A stretch of DNA of 64,000 bases from Parastagonospora avenae f. sp. tritici 18332-5 (Eukaryota > Ascomycota > Dothideomycetes > Pleosporales > Phaeosphaeriaceae): positions 1 through 64,000 of the forward strand of contig JAFJTR010000010.1 of the NCBI GenBank assembly GCA_022559985.1. The letters are read 5' to 3'. The stretch's first letter is position 1. Every line of letters starts with the position of its first letter. The position numbers were made by a program, and so were the translations under genes. Of the stretch, positions 44,125 through 56,285 are shown piece by piece. The notes under the pieces are model-generated. The model did no database searches. It saw only the letters and a list, made by a program, of their open reading frames with translations, and had not been told where the DNA came from.

Positions 44125-44468
44125 CGCAGCGAATTGTTCAGAAGGATAGCGCTTGACGCCCTGTAAATTTGGGCATACGGAGACACCTAAGCACAATGAT
44201 ACAGGAACAGCGCTTTGTCTTTACAGTATATATGTAAGATTAATAAATATGCATACAATTACTTCAAAGTCCAAAGTTCGACAAGTAACGATGAATGGCT
44301 AAGCGAGGCGCTAAGAAGAACTCTTAACATTCGTGACTACTAAATTGGAGGATGCTCCAACTTGTGACGTATGATCGGCATTCGTACACTCGCGGTGGAA
44401 TGATTTCTACCTTCGCTTTTGTGCATCGTCAGAACAACATCCCGACCTCTGCACATACCTGAGTAACG
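44125..44468. other. Intergenic, promoter of the ureohydrolase gene
   Basis: No coding signal. It holds the 3' UTR of the acetyltransferase and the 5' region of the next gene. Confidence 0.4.
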
Positions 44469-45353
44469 ATGGGTGCAAATTCTATTACTATCATTTTTTC
44501 TCCGTATCATGTTGGCCTTCGTGATCATCGCGTCGGTGACGGCCCTAACCGTATTCGAGCCCTGGGTGTGATTGAAGAATTGAAAAAACTCGATGTGACG
44601 GTACATGTTGTTGAGCTGCCACCAGTTGATGATTTCGAGGGAGAAATAGGCCGCAGCTTTGAGCTACTCCGGCGGACGTCTAAGGCTGTGACAGATGTGT
44701 GCGCCAAGCAATCCTTTCCCCTTGTTCTGTCTGGAAACTGCATGGCAAGCGCTGGAGTAGCTTGTGGGCTGGGCCTCAAGGATCTTGGCTGGATCTACTT
44801 CGATGCGCACGACGATATGGACACACCATCGACGAACATGAACGGATACTTAGATGCTATGGGCCTGTCAATGCTAGGTGGGGAAAGCTTTCATCGTTTG
44901 GCAAACACAATTCCTGGATATACTCCACACAAATACGACAAGATGATCTACTGCGGCCTTCGCGATATCGAGGACACACAGAAGGAGATTGTGCGAGAGG
45001 CTGGAGCGGAGGTCATCTGGGGAGAACCAGGCAGACACGTCGACTTTGCGGGTAAGCTCACGGAAGCTCTGAGTACAAAGGACTATTCGCCCGCTTTGGT
45101 CCATCTCGACCTTGATGTATTGGATGAAAGCATCGGGAAGGTCAATGGTTACGAGAGCCCGGGAGGTTTGCAAGAGGACGACTTGATCAAGTGCATGGAT
45201 CTCGTCCCGCAGAAAGCTACTCCAACATCGCTCACAGTCTGTTCGTTCAACCCCAACTTGGGAGATGGTGATAAAGTTGCTACCATTGGTGTAAAGGCCA
45301 TCGTCGCCTTTGTCAAATCGCTCCTCAGATCCGGGGCTTTGGTCAAGGAGTAG
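44469..45353 (+). CDS. Arginase/agmatinase-fold (ureohydrolase) protein
   Basis: The single exon encodes 294 residues, normal for the superfamily. The binuclear manganese site is partly visible: GWIYFDAHDDMDTP gives the DAHxD motif and ALVHLDLDVLDESI the later DxD motif. The usual GGDHS motif, whose histidine binds manganese, is replaced by LSGNCMASAG, so one ligand differs. Arginases and agmatinases hydrolyse guanidino compounds to urea. With this change the substrate may differ, or activity may be reduced. I would not assign arginine as substrate. The start MGANSITIIFSPYHVGLRDH places the first beta strand right at the N-terminus, as in the family. Confidence 0.85.
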   Translation: MGANSITIIFSPYHVGLRDHRVGDGPNRIRALGVIEELKKLDVTVHVVELPPVDDFEGEIGRSFELLRRTSKAVTDVCAKQSFPLVLSGNCMASAGVACGLGLKDLGWIYFDAHDDMDTPSTNMNGYLDAMGLSMLGGESFHRLANTIPGYTPHKYDKMIYCGLRDIEDTQKEIVREAGAEVIWGEPGRHVDFAGKLTEALSTKDYSPALVHLDLDVLDESIGKVNGYESPGGLQEDDLIKCMDLVPQKATPTSLTVCSFNPNLGDGDKVATIGVKAIVAFVKSLLRSGALVKE

Positions 45354-45749
45354 CGGCGTCCAATGGTGAGAATATCCTAACAGCGCGCCAGGCGTGTGAT
45401 TTGTGCCGTAACTGGGCGTCCGGCGAGGTGATGGGAAAGAGACGTTCGCATAGGAAGCTCTGAGTCCCCTTACAAGCTATCACGCTAGAAAGGAGAGCTT
45501 GTAAAGGTGGCGTTGCGAGGAGTTCAGCGAGTTTTGGTGGACACTAAGCGCTCCCAAATTCTCAAAGAGTATGATCTGTAGATGAACACTGAAGGACCTG
45601 TCGGACATCGAAAGTCATGTGCTTGCGCATCGAAGTCGCGTCCAAGCCACGGCCCGTGCTTTTAGCGTGACATCTCACCGCAACCATCGTTGCTGCGTCG
45701 CTCATACATCAACATGGAATACATATCGAAATCCTCATAGCGATCAATC
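45354..45749. other. Intergenic, upstream region
   Basis: Nothing coding is recognised. It separates two plus-strand core genes and presumably holds the promoter of the second. Confidence 0.4.
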
Positions 45750-47147
45750 ATGGAAGAATTCGAAGACCCCATCGCGATCAAAGTGCAGGCTCTCAGCGAT
45801 CTCGAGCTCGCGGTTCTCATTTGTCTCGTTGCGGATCAGCATTGCATCATCGACACAGAGCAGCACTTGATCAAGAACGTTGAGGAAGAGCTACGACTGG
45901 TGAGCTGCGCACGTTTAGAAGGCTTGTGCCATTTACTGACGTCGATAGATTACAAGAGATGTGTTTGGGCTAACATGCGCTGTTTTAAATTGTACTGAAC
46001 ACACTACACTCGACGACTTTGGTAGTGGCATCCTCGTAGGAGAAGATGGAGACAATTACTTCACCAGCCAGGTGGATAAATCCAACGACGGAGTATGCTT
46101 TGCACATTTGGTGATGAGGATGTGGCTGATCTATACCCAAGGTGTCGTCCAGAATGGCCACGCCACGTTCTGGGAAGAAGGGTTCAAGATCTCCGAGACC
46201 CTTCAGTCCTCTGGACACGCGAAAGATAGCGAACATTGTCGTCGCAAAGAACCTGAATATGGCAAGCTCACAAGTTCAGATTCAAGCTCTTGAGGTAGGC
46301 TCGTTGTCTGAACTCCAACAGCATAAACCTAAAGCGTGTGTAGCTCATCCGAGGGAAACGCAACTTCTCTAGGACGGCCGTCTACGCTGCTCCAAGACCT
46401 TTCTTGTTCGTTGCACTAAATTCAGGCGAAACGCCGCGTCTGACTATGCATCTGGTTTGTACTTTTGGTACTCCCCAGCATCTATTACTGACATGGTCCA
46501 GAACGACGAGTTCTTCATTTCTCACAGACACCAAGACGAAGACGCCTTACCAAATCTTGAAAACCTCGCAGTAGGAGAGATGGTGCAGCCATACAATGTC
46601 TCGAGCTCATCTGTCGTACATACGCCGCCATTTGTCCAAGCAAAGCGTCTACCACAGACAGCCTTGTTCTCAGACAAGGTACGTTGAGTACTGCGAGGCA
46701 TTCCAGGGTATGCTCACACGTATAGGACTTTCTCCAACTGACCTCACGTATGTCTGATGTCAAGATAAGCTCAGAAGTGCGAGCTTATTTGCACAATATT
46801 GTGGTGTTCATGAGGCTGCACCGAGCTGTCGCGGGAGGCATATCGGCCATGGCAACTAGGCATTTCAATACTCTAGCTCAGTACGTATCAGTGCTGGATA
46901 CTGCGAGATGCAAACTAACTCGCACAGTGCTCTTGCGCCCCTTCATGGTCTTACATACGTATCTCCCTCACTTGTCGCACTCGCAGCGCGCAAGATCTAT
47001 CCGCATCGCATTGTAATCACCGCACCCGAGGACGAACGAAGTATGCAGTGGGGCAGCTCTCTCGAAGCCGTGAAAGCGGTTCTCGATGGGGTCACAGAAG
47101 AGGAGGTCATCGAAGAGGTGCTTCAATCAGTCGAGGTACCACTTTGA
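45750..47147 (+). CDS. Magnesium chelatase/MoxR-like lid-domain protein
   Basis: Seven exons (45750-45899, 45949-46092, 46142-46294, 46344-46454, 46502-46678, 46726-46880, 46928-47147) give 369 residues; every intron is 47-49 bp. The start VQALSDLELAVLICLVADQH, then IVVAKNLNMASSQVQIQALE, TAVYAAPRPFLFVALNSGE, NDEFFISHRHQDEDALPNLE and SEVRAYLHNIVVFMRLHRAV match a conserved fungal family often annotated as magnesium chelatase. The C-terminal half resembles the helical lid of ChlI/MoxR-type AAA ATPases (SPSLVALAARKIYPHRI). The N-terminal part has no intact Walker A, so it is probably not an active ATPase. Fungi lack chlorophyll synthesis, so the name reflects fold only and the function is unknown. 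Confidence 0.8.
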
Positions 47148-47376
47148 TAAGGTTGCACGACTACTACACTACCCCAAATGGTGCACGTTATCAGATCAGT
47201 AAGAATGCTGGACGCTGACATCATCAGCCGTTGGTCAATGATTGGTGATGCGGGGCGCTTGTGCCCCGCGGAAAATGGAACGCGCCGATCCTGTTATTTG
47301 GACTCTGCGCACGAACTACATACAAAGCTGTAGACGTTCCTCAGCTTTTACGCACCGTCTCTATTATTCCCTTGCT

Positions 47377-49083
47377 ATGGCCAATTCAATGGCTTCCAAC
47401 TACTTCGATAACCTGACTCCGGGTCTAAAGGAAGCTGCCGAGGTATGCCTAGGTTTTCAAACGTCATAACGACGCGTCTGCGTTGGTGCTAACATCCTCT
47501 CTGAGTTCGAGTTTCCCGACCAAGATACACAAAGCCTCTCAAGGATGAGCAGTAACAACGATGAAGCCCTCGAGGTATGTGCCGTATCCCACTTTTCGCA
47601 TACCTATGTTAAGTCAACCAACAGGTCGTCTTCGAAGGCGACTTCTCCCACCGTCGCAAAGCCTCCCTCGCGCCTCCCAACGGCTCTTCCTCTGGTCGAC
47701 CTCCCAATGATCGCCGATCAACCGCATGTATCGTGCATTCATTACTCGAAAAGCACGATGGTGTCAAGATGCAGGATCACGACGCCTCCTACGAGGGTCT
47801 CAAGCAAGAGCGACTTGTAGACAAAGACCCTCACTCACACGCGGATAACACACAGCACTCCCGGCTGCTGACCAAGAAGCAAATATCAGACATGGCGTTC
47901 GGCATACGCGAGCTTTCGAAAAAACTTGCGCAAATACGGCTCAAGCTACATGTCAAAAACATCTTTATCCTGGGCAAGGCACATGACGAGACGCTAATAA
48001 AGCATTCGCGGGAAACTGTCGATTGGCTCCTGAGCAAGAACGAGCGCTACAAAGTGTATGTCCTAGCTCACTCTGTACACTGAAAAACTTGGAGCTGATA
48101 GATAATAGCTATGTCGAGCAAACCTTGGAAGGGAACAAGGCGTTCGATGCCGCTGGCCTACTTGAGAAGAACCCGGCATATCAAGGGCGGCTGAAGTACT
48201 GGACGAACGAGCTGTGTGCAGAAAAGCCTCAGACTTTTGATATAGTACTTGCAGTAAGATGACCTATGCACTGTTGCAAATTCCAATGCTCATTGTTGCA
48301 CAGCTCGGCGGCGACGGTACCGTCCTATACGCATCGTGGCTCTTCCAGCGCATCGTGCCGCCCGTTTTAGCCTTCTCCCTTGGCTCCCTTGGCTTCCTCA
48401 CCAAGTTCGACTTCGATCAGTTCCCTGTAACCTTGTCTCGTGCATTCGACGAGGGCATTACCGTAAATCTCCGCCTCCGCTTCGAGGCCACGGTCATGCG
48501 ATCACAAGAGCGGGATGGCAAAGGTCGTGACTTGGTTGAAGAATTGATAGGCGAAGAGGCTGAGGACAACCATACGCACACGCCAGATGGCACGTATAAC
48601 ATACTCAACGAAGTAGTCGTAGATCGTGGGCCGAACCCGACGATGTCGAGCATTGAGCTCTTTGGTGACGATGAGCACTTCACGACAATTCAAGCAGACG
48701 GAATTTGTGTGTCTACTCCGACTGGCAGTACAGCATATAATCTTGCAGCAGGAGGCTCACTATGCCACCCCGACAATCCGGTCATTCTTGTCACGGCTAT
48801 TTGCGCGCATACGCTGTCCTTCCGACCGATTATACTGCCGGACACGATTGTTCTCCGCGCCGGGGTACCATATGATGCGAGAACAAGCTCTTGGGCAAGC
48901 TTCGACGGCCGAGAGCGAGTTGAGCTCAAGCCTGGCGATTACGTGACGATTAGCGCATCGCGATTCCCGTTCCCAAGCGTTCTGCCAATGACAAGACGGA
49001 GGACAGATTGGATCGATAGCATTTCGAGGACGCTGCAATGGAACTCGAGACAAAAGCAAAAAGCCTTCAAGGAGTGGGAGTAG
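47377..49083 (+). CDS. NAD(+) kinase
   Basis: Five exons (47377-47442, 47506-47574, 47625-48055, 48109-48253, 48304-49083) encode 496 residues. Introns are 50-63 bp with standard signals. The kinase makes NADP from NAD and ATP. The diagnostic GGDG is at residues 239-242 (LGGDGTVLYASWLFQ), followed by SLGSLGFLTKFDFDQF, ILNEVVVDRGPNPTMSSIEL with the conserved NE, and DGICVSTPTGSTAYNLAAGG. The N-terminal about 160 residues are a variable regulatory extension, as in Utr1-type cytosolic enzymes. All catalytic motifs are intact, so it is probably a functional housekeeping gene. Confidence 0.92.
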
Positions 49084-49561
49084 CAGCTGGGCGACTTCTG
49101 GGGTAGTACGTCCAGCTCTGGCTTCAAAATCAATGAAGAAACGAATCTGCAGCTTGCCCAGTAACAACGTAGTCTTACCAATAACCTGTGCAGCTAGCGA
49201 GCCATTACGTCCTCGACATGCGTCTCGCATCAGATCTTGTCTCTTCGAGCAAAAAAGTACAACATGATGTATCCGCTTGCTCCGATTGGCTCACATCTGC
49301 GATAGGTCATGCCGAAAGCTTAGCTTTGGTAGCAACAAGTGAGCTCTGCAACACCACCGGGTCCAGTCAATGATTCAGGTTGAGAAACTAGATGTTCAAA
49401 TGGCAGATAAGGTCTGACGTCATTCTGAGCATTGCAACATTTGCATGTGAAAATGTTAAATTGTTCAGTGATAAAGCATATTTAGGGACTCTACCTCTAA
49501 CATTCTCAAAGCCAAGCATCCTAGCATCGATACTCAATCGACCCTCTAGCCCTCAGGAACA

Positions 49562-50355
49562 ATGGCTCCAAGCGTAGAACTTACGAATGGCGCGCCTGGA
49601 GCAGAAGACATAACGCGTTCCATCTCTACTGTACCAGTAACAACTCAACGCAAACCCTTTGCGAACCCCAAGGGCTCAAGACTTGTAAACGCTGGCGAAA
49701 GTCGAGCGAACCTAGCACCATCATACGAGAAGCTCGAAGGCACGACCAGCGGCGATTGGAACAAGAAACACGCCCACCAAACCGTCCTCCAACAACACTG
49801 CGACTTCTTCGACCGTGACCAAGATGGTAATCATCTCCTACCTCCTACTTCCAGAAGCTCTTCAATTGACCCTCTCTAGGCATCCTCTGGCCCCAAGACA
49901 CCTTCATCGGTTTCCGCCGCCTCGGCTTCAACCTCCTCCTCTGCATCCTCGCCACCTTAATAATCCACGCCAACTTCTCCTACCCCACCGTCTCCGGCTA
50001 CCTGCCCGACCCTTTCTTCCGCATCTACCTCAGCGCCGTACACAAGGACAAGCACGGCAGCGACACGGGTACATACGACCACGAAGGGCGGTTCGTTCCG
50101 CAGAAATTCGAGGACATATTCGCAAAGTATGCACCCGGGCGGGATTATCTGACGATTTGGGATCTGCTGGAGGTTATGAAGGGACAGAGGTGTGTGGCGG
50201 ATCCGATCGGTTGGGGAGGCGCGTTTTTCGAGTGGGTCGCGACGTGGATTATGCTTTGGCCGGAGGATGGGAGGATGATGAAGGAGGATATTAGGGGGGT
50301 TTATGATGGGAGCATCTTTTACACGCTTGCGGCGAGAAGGGAGAAGAGGCAGTGA
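49562..50355 (+). CDS. Caleosin-type peroxygenase
   Basis: Two exons (49562-49826 and 49880-50355) give 246 residues. The intron begins GTAATC and ends CTCTAG, phase 1, and interrupts the EF-hand loop. The calcium-binding loop DRDQDGILWPQD lies near residue 84. A hydrophobic segment (LLLCILATLIIHANFSY) and the proline knot PTVSGYLPDP (about 124-133) follow, and the histidines expected to bind haem are present in KHAHQ near residue 70 and TYDHEGRF after the knot. Caleosins sit on lipid droplets or the endoplasmic reticulum and can oxygenate fatty acids using hydroperoxides. The C-terminus (FEWVATWIMLWPEDGRMMKE) is well conserved. All motifs are intact. Confidence 0.93.
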
Positions 50356-50891
50356 GAGTGGAAGGAAAACGGCGTATGTCTTGAGTGCCGCCTGAGTCTG
50401 TGAATGCCAGAAGTCGGTCGACGGGTCCTACCAACCTGTTCGCAACACCATCATTACCATCACCTCGTCTCGATCCCCATCACCAACATGTTATTATATG
50501 ATCATTTCGTCGCACGGTGAGAGACTGCCCAGGTGGGGTCTATCAAGCTGGACTTGACCTTAGGAAAGTTCAAACTCGGCCAAAGCTCCCCGGTCTATGA
50601 TGTCTTCGTTTATGTTTTACGCGTCACGCCGCATCTTACTGAATATACCCATGGAAGTCTGACGATAAGGCTCAGCTGGGTGGGGTCACAAGATGATCCT
50701 AAATTAGCGTCCGCTTGGACCCTGAGCGTTGGCAGGGATTCCACCTGCATGATGAAACCCAGCAAGCGCCTCTGATGCACTCTGCCATCCGTGATGACGC
50801 CGACCCCACACACCAACAGTATCTCTAACGTTGTGAAGTGTTAAACTTTGACTAGGTCATTCATACCACGACTCAGCAGTCGACTCACGAA

Positions 50892-51714
50892 ATGGCGGCG
50901 AGTGTCGAGCTTCCACCACCGCCAGCTCCATCAATACAGACAAAGCACGTCCACAACTGCCCAGAATGCGGGACTAGCATTCAACTTGATACAGGAGAGG
51001 TGGAGATGGCAAGGAGGAAGATTGTAGAGCTCGAGGCGCAGATGGAGTTTCTGAAGGAGAAGGCTACGGCTGCTGGTATGTTGCTGCAAATGCGACAACA
51101 AGTACATGGAGCAGAGGGACTAACATATGACAGTGGACAAATGCGCCGACTACGAGGACCAAATACGAAGTCTCCAACTCAGGCCCGAACGAGATCGCCC
51201 TCAGCGGTCCAACACATCCGACGCGCTAGAAACCTCAAGACAATCAAACGAAGAGCCTCGCCCTGCCACCGCTGGCGGACCAGCTTCGAGACCATCTCGA
51301 TTTTCCTTCTTGACTGGCCGCCGAATATCACCCAACAACTCGACCTCCCAACCACCTCCCAACCGGTCCTCAGCACATACCGACACGGAGCTGCTCAACG
51401 AGCTCGAACGCGAGCGCGCACTCCGCGCCAAAGCCGAAGAACGGGCCGAAAAGGTGGACTCGGAGATTGAGGAGCTCAGCGTGCAGCTGTTCTCCCAAGC
51501 AAATGAGATGGTCGCGACGGAACGAAAGGCCCGCGCCAAGCTTGAAGAGAGGATCGAGATACTGGAGAGGAAGGACAAGGATAAGATGGCCAGGCTGGAT
51601 AGGCTCGAGAAGGCTGTGAGCAGGATCGACCGCGTGAAGGCGATGCTCAATCAGCCGCAGACTAATGGCGTGGCTGTGGGAGGTGCTATGCTTGCGCCGC
51701 CAGCGAAGAGATGA
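50892..51714 (+). CDS. Sec2-type Rab guanine nucleotide exchange factor
   Basis: Exons 50892-51075 and 51134-51714 give 254 residues. The intron begins GTATGT, has ACTAAC and ends TGACAG. The N-terminus has a CPECG motif (KHVHNCPECGTSIQL) followed by a helical region. The second half contains a long coiled coil of heptads (ELLNELERERALRAKAEERA, SVQLFSQANEMVATERKARA, RIEILERKDKDKMARLDRLE), which matches the Sec2/Rabin8 GEF domain. Yeast Sec2 activates the Rab Sec4 on secretory vesicles for polarised exocytosis. The protein is shorter than yeast Sec2 and lacks its C-terminal localisation region. The serine-rich middle could be phosphorylated. Confidence 0.85.
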
Positions 51715-52428
51715 TCGATGCTAGGGCAGATTTATTTCCTTTCTTGATGCTCTGAAAGATACCCATTTTCTTTTTGATATTGGCATCTTAGCGTGGCGTT
51801 TGGGCATCTAGCATATCTGTACTTCACTTTGAGTCTCATGGTCACTGGAAGGTGGTATTATAGAAGCATATCAGGCGTTCTTGTTCAGAAGATTGTCACT
51901 TCTGTTTCTCTCATGAACGACGTGATTGTGTTTTGTAATCTATTCTGTACTCTTTAGAGCTTGTTCAGGACAAGTGTCGTATGCGTTTTAACACTTCATC
52001 AAATCTCCTTCAGAGCGACAGGAAGAAATGGTGAACGTTTCTTGTGCGGCAGCGACACTCCATTTTTAGTGTGTGGTGACTAAGCGCTCGTATCCTTCCT
52101 GCGCAACTACTTCACTCCGACCTTCTTATATCACATCCACATACTGGGTGCGCATTACGTTCTCGCGATGCTCACTGTCCAATCACCACAATTAGATCGC
52201 ATCGAGGCCTGAAGGCTATTGTGTTGATGCCTCAAATGATCCCTGTCTCGCCACATTGCTGCCTACACTAATCCCGAAAGGAAGGAACACCTGACCACGC
52301 GACACTGACTTCCACTTTCTATTAAAGACGCATCAGAACGCGTTCTTTCGTGTTACTATCTCATTGCGCACTTCTCAATTGCAATCAATACAAACCATAC
52401 AAGCTCAATCCAAATTGATCAATTCACC
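51715..52428. other. Intergenic, nothing recognised
   Basis: AT-rich 3' UTR of the Sec2-type gene followed by a C- and T-rich leader typical of fungal promoters. Confidence 0.4.
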
Positions 52429-53420
52429 ATGTCTGACGTCGCAGTCAATGAGCAGACCTTCGCCTCTGGGCGCTACTCCAAGCGCAAGAGGACACAGGTC
52501 ACATACCACATGGACGAGCTGGACGTGTCAGATACTGAGTCTGACTTTGAGAGCGTTCCGGCAAAGGTTCGACGAATCTTCGCCGTCGATGCTTCTCATC
52601 TAACATCAGACAGAAACGTAAAGCCGTCGCACCAAAGCCACTTCCAAAGCGCAAGATCTTCCCATTCCTGCAACTGCCAGCAGAGATCCGGAACATGATC
52701 TACGGCTACACTCTCGAGGATCCATCCGGTATCAACCTCGTCGCTAGTTTCCAGCACCGGCGCCGCACTGTGCAACGTATATCTCCGGGGCTCATGTCTC
52801 AGATCGCTGGAGGCTACTACTCCAGATCGCGGTACTACATAGGCCGAAACGATACAGCAGATCCAGTAGCGCTCGTGCCTGCACTCCTCGCTGTAAGCAA
52901 GCAGATCTACCAAGAAGGACGCGATGTGCTCTACAACAACGAGTTCAGATTCGCCGACACTACAGTCCTCTACCACTTCATGTTGAACATCAGCCCAGCT
53001 GGTGCCAAGCACCTCAAGCACTTGCGCATCATGTCATTCAACTACAGCCGTGGGATGACGGCATACAACAACGCCTGCTTTGCAGTTCTCGGCCAGGCCA
53101 CAAATCTCAAGACACTTCACATCGATCAGATCTCCGGTCGCTCTAGCCATTCACCGGGAGCTGCGGCTAAGTTCTATCGCGACGCATTTCCCTGGCTCGA
53201 GGCTGTTGGAGCAGCGCAAGGAAAGTTCGATGCTGGAGTGGAATTGTTGCAGATCGATCCCGATGTATTCGATTACAACGGCTGGAGGTATCGAGGCGCC
53301 CAGCGCAACATTTCTCCTGAAGACAAGCACACGGAATTCATGGAGGCTCTGCGGAAATTGTTGAAGGCACAGCAGAAGAGAGTTATGGGGGTTCTTGGAA
53401 ACAGGGGCAAGAAGGCTTAA
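52429..53420 (+). CDS. LPAEIRN-type (2EXR/F-box-like) protein
   Basis: Exons 52429-52566 and 52614-53420 encode 314 residues. The 47-bp intron begins GTTCGA, has TCTAAC and ends GACAG, phase 0. After a basic N-terminus (SGRYSKRKRTQVTYHMDELD) and the lysine/proline stretch KPLPKRKIFPF comes FLQLPAEIRNMIYGYTLED, the hallmark of a large ascomycete family related to F-box or 2EXR domains. The block ALLAVSKQIYQEGRDVLYNN also belongs to the family. These proteins are highly expanded in filamentous ascomycetes and their role is mostly unknown. Ubiquitin-ligase involvement would be inference only. Confidence 0.8.
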
Positions 53421-54390
53421 ACTGCTTCTTCGCAAGGCAGCGGAGATCAAGAGCGCGGCGAAGGAGATCAGGTTGTGGGATGGTGCTCGAGGACGATTGA
53501 CAATGACATGAACAAGCCCATCTTATGGCCGTAAACGCATTCAGCGAGTTCTTTTTCCCTTTAGTTATTCCACAGGGAGGGCCTTTTACGCACCATAATC
53601 AGCATGTCTTCCATGCCGAGAACGGCCGTTATAGATAGTCGATATTTCCTGATTAGCAGGTTCAATACATGACAGCATATTTCCAAGATATGCATCAAAT
53701 AGCACGCGCATCCCATATTCGGCGCGAAAATACAGATTTGCAGGCTAAATGGTATTGAAGGCATGCGTGGTTATGCAGTGTGGACTTGAACGAATGGGCA
53801 ATTCGATCAAAGGTTAACGCGGTCAGCGCAATATGGGTACATGGACAATAGCCATCTTGTTGGGCAAGATTGTCCGCGTCTCTGATCACATGCAAGACTG
53901 TGCACGAACCACGATCCGCGGTCGGCCTAGCGGCATCTGGGCGCAGGGATTGTATGCGATGTCTGGCGTCATACACTGCGGTGCATAGCGGAGAGCTCTC
54001 GTACTGTGCTGGGATGCTCTTGGTTGCGGCGCTTTTGTGCTCTCGTTGCTGAAGTTAGTAATGAAGTTGCCAGACAACCCTCTTGGTCCTGCAATCGTGT
54101 TCTGACCCACTCCTCGCTTTCCACAACTCCCATCTTCCAATTCACACCCAGAAGCATCGTCGGTACGCCGTCTGCACCCACCATTCGTCTTGAAGCTACT
54201 CGGCCCGCATCGCATTCCCGTTGCAGCACACAAGCTTCACTACGCACCACCGGGGTGCGTGGACTCCGTCACCATAGTGTCACACGGCGCTCGGCTTACG
54301 CGCTCTCTCCCCAAGGCAGACACGTAGGGCAGGATCACCCACATTAGTGTCAATAAGCTTCCCACCGGTTGCCGGTCTGCAAACACGACC
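53421..54390. other. Intergenic, promoter of the GGPP synthase gene
   Basis: No gene supported. Overlapping short frames on both strands (about 53886-54600) lack domains. The stretch near 54300-54390 is probably the leader of the next gene. Confidence 0.4.
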
Positions 54391-55777
54391 ATGCCGTCCA
54401 CATCCCCATCCCACCCTTTCGCCTCGCCAAACGCCATTCCGCCCCGCACGAGCTCCACCGGCATCCTCAACGGAAACAGCATCAGACAGCAGCGATCGAG
54501 CGTCTTGCGCCCTCTGAGTGAAGTCGACTGGATGGGTCAGAGCAAGAAGAGCAAGACAAGCCATTCCGAAGAGGTGCTGGGACAGAACAACGAGGGCCAA
54601 TTACCGCAGCCGTACACCATGGCGCATAATACACAAGGCGGCGCGAGTCTGGAGGTCAGCACAAACTACCCCACGCCGATATCGCCGCCGTCAGATCCAA
54701 CAAAAGACTTGGGCGAGGACCTGATATATGGAAATGGAGCGGCGTGGACGGAGGAGAAGGAGCGCATATTACTGGGGCCGTATGACTACCTGTACGGCCA
54801 CCCGGGCAAAGACATCCGCAGCCAATGCATCGCGGCGTTTAATCTGTGGCTCAAAGTCCCGCCAGAGCGATTGGAAGTCATAACGCGTGTAGTCGGTATG
54901 CTACACACCGCATCACTGCTGTACCTCTCCCTCCCCCAAAATCCTCGAAGCATATACTAACCCCCCAGCGTCGACGACGTAGAAGACTCCTCCCTCCTGC
55001 GCCGCGGCATCCCCGTCGCGCACTCCATCTTCGGCACGCCGCAGACCATCAACACTGCAAACTATGTCTACTTCAAAGCCCTACAAGACCTGCTGCGCAT
55101 GAACAACCCCAAGCTCATCGAGATCTTCACCGAGGAGTTGTTGAACCTGCATCGGGGCCAGGGCATGGATCTGTACTGGCGCGACAGCCTGACATGTCCG
55201 AGCGAGGCGGACTATCTCGAGATGGTGGGGAATAAAACGGGCGGGCTTTTCCGGCTCGCGATCAAACTCATGCAGGCGGAGAGTGGCGTGGATGTGTACG
55301 TCTTGGAACCCCTTCCCTCCCATACCGCACTCCACGCATTCCTCTACTACTTACACTAACACTCGACGGTATAGTGACTGCGCCCCCCTCGTATCCACCA
55401 TCGGCCTGCTCTTCCAAATCCTCGACGACCACCTCAACCTCTCCCCGACCTCAAACTACACCTCCCTCAAAGGCCTGTGCGAAGACCTGACGGAGGGGAA
55501 ATTCTCATTCCCCGTGATCCACGCCATACGCGCCGATCCCAGCAATCAGATCCTCATTAATATACTGAAGCAGAAGACGAACGACGAGGAGGTGAAGAGA
55601 TATGCGCTCAGGTATATGGAGAGTAAGGGCAGCTTTGAGTATAGTCGGGGCGTAATACAGGAGTTGAGGGGAAAGGTGGAGGGGCTCGTGGGCGGGATTG
55701 AGGCGGGGATGGGCGAAGGGGGGCGGGAGGGGGCGGAGGCGTTGAGGGGGATGTTGGGGCGGTTGGTGTTGAGTTGA
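54391..55777 (+). CDS. ggs1: Geranylgeranyl diphosphate synthase
   Basis: Three exons (54391-54920, 54969-55295, 55375-55777) encode 419 residues. Introns begin GTACCT and GTACGT, both phase 2, with ACTAAC branch sites. The enzyme condenses farnesyl and isopentenyl diphosphate into the C20 precursor for protein prenylation, carotenoids and diterpenes. The family block LIYGNGAAWTEEKERILLGP, PYDYLYGHPGKDIRSQCIAA, the first aspartate motif DDVED (about 179-183) in ASLLVDDVEDSSLLRRG, and the second motif QILDDHLNL (303-307, a variant of DDxxN) are all present. The long polar N-terminus is typical of the fungal housekeeping enzyme. No terpene cyclase, cytochrome P450 or carotenoid gene is adjacent, so a dedicated biosynthetic role is not suggested. 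Confidence 0.93.
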
Positions 55778-56285
55778 TGTTGATGGCCGGATTTTATTTG
55801 AGTTGCATAGCGCATTTGCATTGCGGGCAGAGATCCAACACGGACGTGGTAATGATAATCTTCACGAAATTTTACCAGATTCCACTTCATACTGTCGAAT
55901 CACACGCACACAGAAATCTTCATCCAAAGCACACAGCCATTGATAAAAGCCACTCACGCCGCCCCGCAGCATTATATATTACACTAATGAATCTACCACG
56001 CACAAAATTTTCCATTTGTATACAAGAAAGCACACACCTTCACTCCTTCCACTTCTTCCGCATTCGGGGTATGAGAGCGCAAAACACTACAAGATAAAAG
56101 GAGCGACACGACACGCAAGTAACCATTTTTCAAGACGGCAGAAAGGAAAATGAGTTTGCTAGGTGCAGAAAGTGGTCGTACGTCATGAGCTGTATCAAAT
56201 CAAAGGAAAATGGTTTGGACGGAGGTACTGCCGTGGTTGGGTACGAGATAAAGCCAAGGAAAATCAGGGAGCCAGGTGGGTGGGA
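55778..56285. other. Intergenic between convergent genes
   Basis: This stretch holds the two 3' UTRs of the GGPP synthase and ADF-H genes. No gene seen. Confidence 0.5.

Noticed and set aside
45750..47147. Seven short frames that could be separate or broken genes
   Set aside because: Removing introns of 47-49 bp yields one continuous conserved protein, so no disruption is needed.
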